DNA of 64,000 nt from Aplectana chamaeleonis (lineage: Eukaryota > Nematoda > Chromadorea > Rhabditida > Cosmocercidae): NCBI GenBank assembly GCA_029168955.1, contig JAPDOI010000172.1, forward strand, positions 62,001-126,000, in the 5' to 3' direction. Of the stretch, positions 55,788 to 64,000 are shown one piece after another; position 1 is the first letter of the stretch, and the number at the start of each line of letters is the position of its first letter. The notes beneath the pieces are model-generated. The model ran no database searches, was not told where the DNA came from, and saw nothing but the letters and a program-made list of their open reading frames with translations. The position numbers and the translations under genes are program-made.

Positions 55788-56093
55788 ACAAGCACGCCCA
55801 TACCGATCATTTTTTCCGCATGGCTACAGTAACCATTCCTAAACAAAACATGATAACGAGCGATAACACACGCTCATAACATGCGGGGTATAGAAGGGCG
55901 GAGTAGCTGCATGCATTTATTCACACACCGCTCTCTTCGAGAAGCCACTGGGAAGTGGCTGAGGAGGTCGAAATTGTGCAAACATGATTGTTGGCTACTA
56001 CGATGTGCTCATATCCAAGCTGACACTTGAAAATTTTTCAAAGGAGGGTTACGATAGCCCTGCGTAAAAAATGATCGGCATGATCGTGCTTGT
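55788..56093. mobile_element. Family F element, 306 bp, 9-bp target duplication
   Basis: ACAAGCACG..CGTGCTTGT ends flanked by GGTGTCTGA (55779-55787) and GGTGTCCGA (56094-56102). The left flank lies in the copy of the M target duplication, so F came after M. Confidence 0.85.
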
Positions 56094-56204
56094 GGTGTCC
56101 GATATTGTTCTAAAAGGAGAAATTAGATGTCTGATAACGGTATCACACACCTAATTTTTCATTTATCTGCTGATACTTCACGGTATTCAACGCTATCTCA
56201 AAAG

Positions 56205-56560
56205 TGGGAATGGGAACCCTACACCTACGAGTAACAGGATGAGGAGTGAGGCATGTGAAAGCATTTGATAATTTAGAGTGATAGCACTATCAAGAGAGGG
56301 TCTACGAGAGAATCAGCTAGATTAACCAGATTATAACTTGTTTACATACCGATTAATTTCCATCCACTTTCAAGAAAACCGCTCTATTCCGGCTGGCTTC
56401 TAAAATGATGCATTTCGTCAGTAAACAGACATGTTATGATCAAATCAATCAAGCTGTTTCTCTCGTGGACTCAATTTGACAGTGCTATCACTCTAGGTTA
56501 TCAAATGTTTCACTCTTCATTCTGTTTTTCAAAGAAGTGGGGTTCCACAGGCCTTAGAGA
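56205..56560. mobile_element. Foldback element with 80-120-bp arms
   Basis: AGCATTTGATAATTTAGAGT at the left against ACTCTAGGTTATCAAATGTT at the right; both arms carry GATAGCAC and GACGAGAG-like blocks. Decayed. 56560-57140 contains a 60-codon frame but no recognised gene. Confidence 0.65.
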
Positions 56561-57149
56561 CCGGATTGCTCAGAACATGTCACAATGGATAGTCTTCAGT
56601 GCTTAAAAATTCGTTGATAAAATGGGTGAGGCCGCGCGGACCCATTTATGCTGTTACCTTAACCATGTTTGTGAGCATGTACGCTGCCTTTAAAAACTCA
56701 CCTACCACTCTTATCATAGGATCAGTTCAAGAAGTTAACAAAAGGGAGGTTCATAGAAGTTCACATCTATCGGTAAATTGAGAATGACTTATTTTGCAGC
56801 CTGATTTTTGAGAAGGTGATAAATTCTGATGGATACCGCTATGATTTCTGTATTTCTAGGTAAATACAATGAAATGAAATGTCCTAATATCCAAGACGGT
56901 TCTTAAACTGGAACGCAAACACTATTCGTGTTGACTACACGGTAGAGCGATGAGTCGATGGTACATAGCGCGCCGCGACGCAACACGCGTCGCGTGTCCT
57001 CACTGCGCGGGGCGTACCACTTTTCCCGCAGGTGGGTCTAGTAATCCGAAAGAGTACCGAAGCAACCGCTTCACTTCCAAGATAGCGTGATAATAGCTGA
57101 AACGCGCCTTCCTAGCGATAGGATACAAACCATAATTGGGATTTGTTGT

Positions 57150-58710
57150 TTTAATTTGATTTGATTTGATTTATCACGACGTTCAAGACAGCCGTATGAA
57201 ACATGAGTACAATGAGTACAATGATAGTGTTTGAAAATAGAGATTATATACAATACAATGAAACAGGAATAAAGTGAATGCAATTACATTTTCAGTTTCT
57301 GCTTTTTCCGATACCTGTCAATCACGTCGCAATTTCCTCAATCGCTGATAACTTGGCTCCAGCAAAACGTTTAAAACGTGATAGGGTGTTAATGTGAGCA
57401 ACGCTCTGCATCATTCGGCTTTACACAAAACCCGCTCCTATTGCAAAAGAGTGTGCAGCAGTGTTCGATTTTGTTCGAGGTATTACAACTTTGAACTGCT
57501 CTCCTCTCGTTCTTGTTCGCCTAAGGCTGAAAAACTGTGGGAACCTTATTTTAATTTTGTCGTTTAGAAGTTTGTAGACCGTGCATACATCAAAAACTTT
57601 TCTTCTTGAATCGAGCGTGGGTAAGTTAAAATAACTATTTCTTATCTAAGACCTTTTTATTCTGCTCTACAGAAGCCCATTTTTCCTAATGAAAAGCTTT
57701 CTCGTGAAGTTGTTTTGACAATTCTCAACTCTTAGAATATCGCTCTTTTTGCACGGATGAAAAACAGTGGTTGCACACTCCATGAGAGGTCGAATATATG
57801 TTTCGTATGCTTTTAAGAGAGTGGCGATCCTATTCGTGCAGAATACCTTGAACATATGATAAGTGCGGAGGTACACCTTGCTTTGGATCTCTTTAAAGGC
57901 AGTGTTCACGATAAAAATCGTTTCTCTGCTTTTCCGCAGTGCTGACGTTTAAAATCCCTTTTCTGTTTTTCAGCCTCTTCAGTTCTTGAGAACGGTTCCA
58001 AGCTGATTCCAATGATGTTTTTGGAATCGTACAAGATCTGGAAACGGAGTTATGGTCCCTCAAAGATTGAGCTAAGGAAACATGGTGGACGAGTTGTCCG
58101 AGGCTTGTAACTTCCGTCTTTTGCAGCCGATGTATGCTAGCTTACCTGAGTAAAGAGAGAAATTGCGAATGAAGGGAAGAACGGGGCTATTAATCGGAAA
58201 CCAGCGCTCATCTCACAATCTCGAGCATTCATTTGTTCACGTCGGCGGGCGTGGAAAGTGCATCTGGGTGTGACGAGCTGACGGGTGTCCAACTTTGGGG
58301 CCGTAGGGGACCGTACCGAGCTCAATTTTCTTAGTTTTTTTCAACGTTAGGGTTGCGCTAGGCCCCGCAGCTGCCGATCTCCACCAAAAAATCAGAGATG
58401 GTTTTTATCGTGGACACTGCCTTTAATATGATCGCTGAAGTCCAATTTGTGGTTATACAGGACGCTCAAATCTCTTACTGATCCACTCAGAACAATGATG
58501 TTGCCATCTATAGTATAGTTGAAAGTCACGTCAGAACTACCAAATCTCAAATAGTTTGTTTTATGAGGGGCCAACAGTAATTGCCATTCTTGATCCCACC
58601 GAGAAATTATATCAATTGTATTTTGAATTTCTGAACAATCAGCAGACGATTTGATTGACGTATAGATTTTGAGATCATCCGCATACTGTTTACACTCAAC
58701 TGTTTACGGT
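57150..58710 (-). pseudogene. CR1-like LINE 3' part: RT C-terminal half, split by a family A element
   Basis: Minus strand from 58710: VECKQYADDLKIYTSIK (YADD at 58674-58685), WDQEWQLLLAPHKTNYLRFG, SVRDLSVLYNHKLDFSDHI. After the MITE: EIQSKVYLRTYHMFKVFCTN, KAYETYIRPLMECATTVFHP and VFDVCTVYKLLNDKIKIRF. The tail ends in an (AAATC)n repeat at about 57175-57150, a simple-repeat 3' end. The 5' truncation at about 58710 is common for LINEs. Confidence 0.82.
57897..58422. mobile_element. TTAA-flanked element, family A (526 bp)
   Basis: TTAA at 57893-57896 and 58423-58426. Ignoring the element and one TTAA, the LINE frame runs straight from DFSDHI into K-EIQSK. The interior differs from the copy at 59246 in a segment near 58250-58390. 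Confidence 0.9.
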
Positions 58711-59245
58711 TTCACGTCACTTGGTACTTTTTTCTTGTTTAAAATTGAGAAGCCAGCTAGAGGTCCTTGGCTCCGTTCCAACCAATGGAGTCGTTCAGCG
58801 TATGGTACTTGACATAGAAGGATTACGCTGAAATAGTATGTTACAAAGACTTGTACCCGAAGACGGATGAATACCGCCGTCTACGCAATAGTACTCCAAA
58901 CAGCGTACGGTAACGATTGCCACAACGGCATGAAATGATGATATCATTTGCATTTCTCTATCAGACCGACCGACTTAAACTCTCAAATGAAAGTTGAAAA
59001 GTATTGTTTAGCTTTGTGGCAATAGGTACCGCACGGAACTTTGCGTCTAGTCTACGCAGTAGTTGAATAAGATGGCTCGTTCGCCTGCAAACAATGTTCG
59101 GTACTATCCTGGACCGGAAGGGACACCCAGGATTCAAGACAAAATGAAATGAATGGACCAAATGAAATGAATGACGGATTGATTACTCTGTCAACCAAAA
59201 TACCTGATTATCTCTGGTGCAAACCTAGTTGTACGGGCCACTTAA

Positions 59246-59731
59246 AGGCAGTGTTCACGATAAGAATCGTTTTTCTGTTTCTCCGCCTATCTTGAAAACG
59301 ACCCATTGCTGATTCCAATGATGTCTCTGAAATCGTACAAGACCTTCTGGGAACGGAGTTATGGTCCCTGAAAAATTGAGCTACGGAAACATAGTGGACG
59401 AGTTGTCCGAGGCTTGTAACTTCCGTCTTTTGCAACCGATGTATGCCAGCTGACCTGAGTAAAGAGAGAAGTTGAGAATGAAGGGAAGAACGGGGCTGAT
59501 GATTGGAAATCATCGCCCATCTCACGATCTCGAGCATTCATTTGTTCACGTCGGTGGGCGTGTTTTGCGCTTTTGAGGTTTGCCTTGAGCTCAAAGTGGC
59601 ATCTTCGGGCTCCTTTAGAGCTTTAACTGGCTCGTTTTCATGCGCTCTTTTGACGTCAAAGTTACAGTGTGCCCCTCCACTACCCATTCCTAGTGGGAAC
59701 CGAAACACATTTTTTATCGCGAACACTGCCT
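59246..59731. mobile_element. TTAA-flanked element, family A (486 bp)
   Basis: Left TTAA at 59242-59245; at the right, CTAA (59732-59735) is shared with the next element. Same orientation as 57897 and inverse of 49359. Confidence 0.9.
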
Positions 59732-59735
59732 CTAA

Positions 59736-60187
59736 AGGCAGCGTTCACGATGAACATCCTCGTTGACTTTGCACAGTGAAATGATAGGCGAGAAGGATCC
59801 TTGGCTCCCAGTGTCGAAAGAACGGTAGAAAACAAGCCAGTAGCGGCAAAATTACTGCTGCAAACAAGTGTTTTGGTGCCCCAGACACGCCTGGTGCCCC
59901 AGATCCGCCCCTCGGAAGGAACAAATGAAGATTCAGATTACAGGAACGATCAAGTGAAGGAAGTGCTGATAAGTTAGGTGATCTCTTCATTGCACTGATA
60001 GGTATCATCCTTCTAGCGGTCAATTCCTACACGCTCAAAAATCAACGTAAACAAGAGAGGGCCTGATTTTGCTCAAAAACGCGTCTTTCGTGTCCTTTTT
60101 AAGCATGCCTTGCTATAAAGGGCACGAGACCTTCCGTAAAGTAAACCATGGAGATATCGGAAGTGAAATTTATAGTGAACACTGAAT
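59736..60187. mobile_element. TTAA-type element, family C (about 452 bp)
   Basis: Starts AGGCAGCGTTCACGATGA directly after CTAA and ends ATAGTGAACACTGAAT followed by TTGA. The interior is unrelated to A, B and D. The right end has mutated at the CCT of the terminus. Confidence 0.78.
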
Positions 60188-60262
60188 TTGAGTACTTATT
60201 CAACAGATCAAACATTTCTGCCAATATCTGGTATTGAGTAGCGTTATCAGTCATTGTTTTAA

Positions 60263-60446
60263 AGGCAGTGTTCACGATAAATTGAATGGGCGTGATGGCC
60301 GTTCATTATCTTCAGCTACTGATAATGAAAAAGGACACTGTAGCTTGTTTAAGCCAGTGGAACAGCCTAACAATATCCAATAATCATTCATAATCAAAAG
60401 CAATGAACGGCCGGCACGCCCATTCATTCCATCGTGAACATTGGCT
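60263..60446. mobile_element. TTAA-type palindromic mini-element (184 bp)
   Basis: TTAA at 60259-60262; ends AGGCAGTGTTCACGAT and the complement of ATCGTGAACATTGGCT, then TTGA. The interior is also palindromic (GAATGGGCGTGATGGCCGTT against its complement), so almost the whole element folds into one hairpin. Confidence 0.85.
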
Positions 60447-61060
60447 TTGACAGAAACTCCATGAAAGTGTTTCCGATAGAGTGTCACTCATCCTTCAAAC
60501 GAATCTTGCTTAGGGTTGGTATTCCCCATAAACCCGCAAGCATCCGTACGAGATATTTGAGGCATTTCCTGCGTGCATTTGATATGTGTCGGCTAATATC
60601 CCTCGAGATGGCAATCGATGCGGGATATCAATCAACACATATCAAACACACCCTGCCCAGAAAGTAACACCGGTCTGCCCGACACCGCTGAAAGGCCTCT
60701 CCGAGCTGATCGCGGGAACATGACTAACAAATGGCGACAAGCAAAAGGCTGATCGCGAGAGGATATCAAGGCGCCGGTCGGACTGGCGACAGCCCTTAAA
60801 GTTTTTGTCGAATCGCGGGCCCAAGCGAAATTTGTCGGTAGGATCGCAGACAGCATTAGAGCGTTGCCTTCATGCCGGTTTCGTCCTAGGACGGTAGTGG
60901 TCGTATCACGGGGTGGGTGTTGATCGGTACGCCATGAGCCCGCGATCCGACCAGCGTTACTATCCGAGTGGAATCGCTCTAAACTTTCCGGTTGGTTGAT
61001 CAAAATTACCACGCAGGCATTCGGGCGGACGGCTTTCGCAGCAGTGGCGGTCGGGCTGTG
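60447..61060. other. No recognised gene
   Basis: A short inverted repeat TTTGATATGTGT / ACACATATCAAA lies at 60578-60646, and the 126-codon minus frame at 60632-61012 has no known motif. Confidence 0.4.
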
Positions 61061-61065
61061 CCCCT

Positions 61066-61369
61066 ACAAGCACGCCCATGACGATCAATTTTCCGCAGCG
61101 CTACCGTAACCATTCTTGAACAAAACATGATAACGAACGATAACCCACGCTCATAACATGCGGGGTATAAAAGGGCTGAGGAGTGGTATGCATTCATTAA
61201 CACACCGCTCTCTTCGAGAAGCCACTGGGAAGTGGCTGAGGAGGTCGAAATTGTGCAAACATATTTGTCGGCTATTACGTTGTGCTCACATCCGAGCTGA
61301 CACTCGGAAAATTTTTAAAAGAGGGTTAAGGTAGCCCTGCGAAAAAATGATCGGCATGAACGTGCTTGT
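61066..61369. mobile_element. Family F element, 304 bp, 8-bp target duplication
   Basis: ACAAGCACG..CGTGCTTGT ends; flanks GTGCCCCT and GTGCCTCT differ at one base. 61380-62030 has no recognised gene. Confidence 0.82.
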
Positions 61370-62039
61370 GTGCCTCTGAACAGCGGATCGATGTCAAAAG
61401 ATGTCAAGATCAATAACGGTTTTCTCTACCGTTATCTGCTCATGCGTAGCCCGTTTGCAGCCCCTGAGCGGCCTAAGGATTCGCATTTCCCCCACACTTT
61501 AAAGTCAGCAAACCACCGTTTCGACCTCGCTATCACCCCTCCCCAACTCCCGATTGACTGGTTGGTTGACCTCCTCCAGCTACGGTTACACCGTATCTCA
61601 ATAGAGACTAAATCAGTGATTGATAGCGGTATCAGGCAAGTGATATCAAGGTTTCTCTTCTTTTTTTTCTGTAGAAATCTTGAATGGTTCCCCGTCCAGG
61701 TTGAATTATGTTATACAGCCCCCCCCCCATTCGACTCTCGTGGGCCTCCGTGGTAGTTTGGCTGATGGGCGTAGCCAGCCCGGTCGATAATAATGAAAGA
61801 CACGAACGAGGTAGGGTGGAAAAAACACCCGATGTGGCTGGCCCGACCGATGTTTCCTATATATAAGGTTAGAAATGATTTATATACATGATATCGTTTC
61901 ACATAATTGACACATATTGACCGCGTCAGCCACTAACTGGCCACACCGAGTGCTTTTTGCAACCTCCATCGTCCATGTATCTATTTCATACGTATTAACC
62001 GGGTTGGCCACGGCAGGTTATGGCGATTTTTTTAACCAA

Positions 62040-62400
62040 GTGTGATAGTGACCGTAAACAAAATTGATGATACACAATTGATAAAGGGTAGAGGGCTTGA
62101 AACTAGTTAGGGGGCAGTCAAGAACCATTGAAAAAATGGAGATTTTGTCCCCTGCAACACGCGTTGAAAGCGTGGTAAACGTGTGGTATCACGTGTTCGG
62201 AACGTGCTAATAAAGATTTAATATCAATCATTTCGTTATGAATCTTGAGTGGCCCCCATCCACTTTCATACCGAGTAGGGAATAGAAAAAGTGGAGAGTG
62301 GGGTGTCTTCAATCACGCTCCCTTGCTCTCCAGGGGTCAGCAGATGAAGCTCCGCTCACACTAGAAATTAGCAAAACAGTGCCTTAGTTGGTCAGAGTAT
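62040..62400. repeat. Diverged family G copy
   Basis: GTAAACAAAATTGATGATAC and TTGATAAAGGGTAG at the left, CAGCAGATGAAGCTCC further on, in the order seen at 53100-53220. Confidence 0.5.
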
Positions 62401-62572
62401 AACACGATCGGAGTCAAATCCTTGGAAAATTTCAGTGGAATGACTGGGGTGGGGGTGGGCAGTATAAGAGTATCCGTCCAGGTTAGGGCCCAGTATTCAT
62501 ACATCCTGAACTAACCAACTATAAGTGCAAGTATGGAGCTTCAGGAGCCCGCACTGCTCCTAAATATATCGG

Positions 62573-62694
62573 GACTATCCTAGACGGGGGGGGCACTCAA
62601 GATTGAAGGCAGAAAAGTAATGAACCACCGATCTATAACGTCATCAATCGAAATATTTCTATGGAATTTGATCAACAACAATGATTGATTCCTA
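62573..62694. mobile_element. Family M fragment, cut by a long foldback
   Basis: Starts GGGACTATCCTAGACGGGGG as at 55573 and keeps similarity (CACCGATCTATAA, TTTCTATGGAA) until the foldback at 62695. The right end was not found. Confidence 0.65.
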
Positions 62695-63355
62695 AAAGTT
62701 TAGGTTCCTGGCAAAAGTAAATATTTGGCATGCCCATTTTTTCGAAAAATTAGAAATATACTAAGTTCAAAGGGGAAGGTAAAGAAAGTGAAAAAAGGTT
62801 TTGAAATATTCCTAAGAACGATTTGGCGTAGAATCATTTGATTTTTGGGAAATTTAGTGAAATAGTTGAAAGTAAGATTTGGCAGTCGAGTTTGGACCAG
62901 CTATTGATAAGAGTTGTGCAAAACGAGAGATCGCATTGTATGGGCTTATCCGTAAAACATATCGAAGCAAAATCACGCGTGATATTTAACAAACAGTTGA
63001 TTTTACTTCACATAGTTCGTGAAGACCGCGGCATTACAGCTCCGGAAAGTTTTGATGCTTGCCTTATTGCGCGTGATTTTGCTTTGATATGTTCTACGGA
63101 TAAGCTCATACAATGCGATCTTTCGTTTTGCACAACTCTTATCAATAGTTGGTTCAAACTCGACTGCCAAATCATACTTTCAACTATTTCACTACATTTC
63201 CCAAAAATCAAATTATATCTACGCCAAATCGTTCTGAGGAATATTTCAAAACTTTTTTTCATTTTCTTTACCTTCCTCTTTAAACTGAGTATATTTCTAA
63301 TTTTTCGAAAAAATGGCCATGCCAAATCTTTTCTTTTGCCAGGAACCTAAACTTT
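62695..63355. mobile_element. 661-bp foldback element with about 290-bp arms
   Basis: AAAGTTTAGGTTCCTGGCAA at the left and its complement at 63340-63355; long pairing through TTGATAAGAGTTGTGCAAAA and GGCTTATCCGTAAAACATAT. About 80 bp in the centre is unpaired. The 170-codon plus-strand frame at 62838-63350 and the minus-strand frame at 63008-63325 mirror each other because of the arms. No transposase. Confidence 0.88.
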
Positions 63356-63429
63356 CATGACTTTCATTTATTTTTCTTAAAGGTTCCCTTTCTAACATGA
63401 TTTATGCCTGGTGGTGTTAATTCAAAGTA

Positions 63430-63682
63430 AACCCACTAATGCCCTGCCCCCTCCCCCCTTCTATGACGTCCTGTGCACTCCAACTGATGGCCTGCACTCT
63501 ATCTGTGACGTACTGCACGCTCACCATCAATATCACGCACACTTTCTATGACGTCCTACACATTACCACTATTGTCCTGCGCACACCCGCTGATGTCCTA
63601 CACACTTTCTATGGCGTTCTGCGCACACCCATTTGGGTCTTACACACTTTCTACGGCGTTCTGCGCACACCCATTTGGGTCA
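63430..63682. repeat. Degenerate 42-bp tandem repeat
   Basis: The last two units (TACACACTTTCTAYGGCGTT, CTGCGCACACCCATTTGGGT) from about 63599 are nearly identical; earlier units to 63440 are more diverged (CACGCACACTTTCTATGACG). The open frame is a repeat artefact. Confidence 0.75.
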
Positions 63683-63900
63683 CAAGCACGCTCATGCCGA
63701 TCATTTTTTCCGCAAAGCTACCGTAGCCCTCCTTTGGAAAATTTTCAAGTGTCAGCTTGGATATGAGCACAACGTATTAGCCAACAATCATGTTTGTACA
63801 ATTTCGAACTCTTCAGCCACTTTCAAGTGACTTCCCAAAGAGAGCGATAAGTGAATGAACGCACACCGTTCCTCTGCCCTTTCATACCCCGAATGCTAAG
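63682..63900. mobile_element. Family F element, inverted, right end missing
   Basis: ACAAGCACGCTCATGCCGAT start, then TTCAAGTGTCAGCTTGGATA, in reverse order to 61066. It stops near GAATGCTAAGG. The last 100 bases of the window share CCAGCCCGGTCGATA with 61776-61790 and run off the end. Confidence 0.7.
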
Positions 63901-64000
63901 GCCCCGGTCATAGTTGGATGAGCCGACGCCTCCAGCCCGGTCGATACACACAGAATGCATTGGAAATGGGATGCAAAAATCACTCGGTGTATCCCCCCGC

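Larger units (their letters stand above)
55526..56200. mobile_element. Family N foldback interrupted by elements M and F
   Basis: The left arm (GCGGCGAATGCCGCGATTAT) runs to 55572. The right arm (GATAACGGTATCACACACC onward to about 56200) resumes after 56093. Element M (55573-55775) and element F (55788-56093) are inserted between. Confidence 0.75.

Noticed and set aside
62838..63350. 170-codon open frame
   Set aside because: It runs through both arms of a long hairpin and is mirrored on the other strand; no known motif.

Overview
The window is eukaryotic DNA from a nematode, most likely a clade V (strongylid, hookworm-like) species. An exact 22/22 copy of the nematode SL1 spliced leader lies at 9111-9132 (minus). 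Candidate introns are short (58-61 bp) with pyrimidine-CAG acceptors and GT donors, and nearly all other DNA is decayed retroelements and short inverted-repeat transposons. No bacterial features, rRNA or convincing tRNA were seen. The genus is inference; no database was searched.

The best host gene is on the plus strand. Exons at 12189-12857, 12919-13014, 15332-15422 and 21430-21607 join in perfect phase. They encode a glycine-rich protein with 17 uninterrupted 12-residue repeats, an acidic linker, one transmembrane helix and a lysine-rich tail. Weaker host-gene candidates are exons at 31793-32352 (minus), 36724-36921 (minus) and 19359-19709 (plus).

Retroelements: (1) a CR1/Jockey-type LINE at about 4950-9132 (minus) with ORF1, APE endonuclease and RT, whose 5' end is the SL1 sequence; (2) a LINE with a PHD-like finger (23330-25800, plus) abutting another LINE ORF1 (25867-26470); (3) an RT relic split by a MITE (32440-34230); (4) an RTE-like element (39079-42180, plus); (5) a Ty3/Gypsy fragment (43677-44046, minus); (6) an RTE endonuclease fragment (45215-45845, plus) fused to a CR1-like LINE (45846-50150, minus), which is itself invaded by a Penelope-like element with a GIY-YIG domain (46976-48240); (7) an RTE relic (51590-52290, minus); (8) a CR1 3' fragment (57150-58710, minus). 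A mariner relic sits at 14330-14880.

DNA transposons: at least ten elements share a terminal repeat beginning AGGCAGTG and sit in TTAA, but have different interiors (families A, B, C, D and a small palindrome). Other families include a TTA-flanked MITE, elements with 8-9 bp target duplications, and several very long hairpins. Several lie inside retroelement reading frames or inside each other, so a relative insertion order can be read. The first 2 kb is a 133-bp satellite followed by a 580-bp tandem duplication. From 52.7 kb to the end the window is almost wall-to-wall nested foldback elements.
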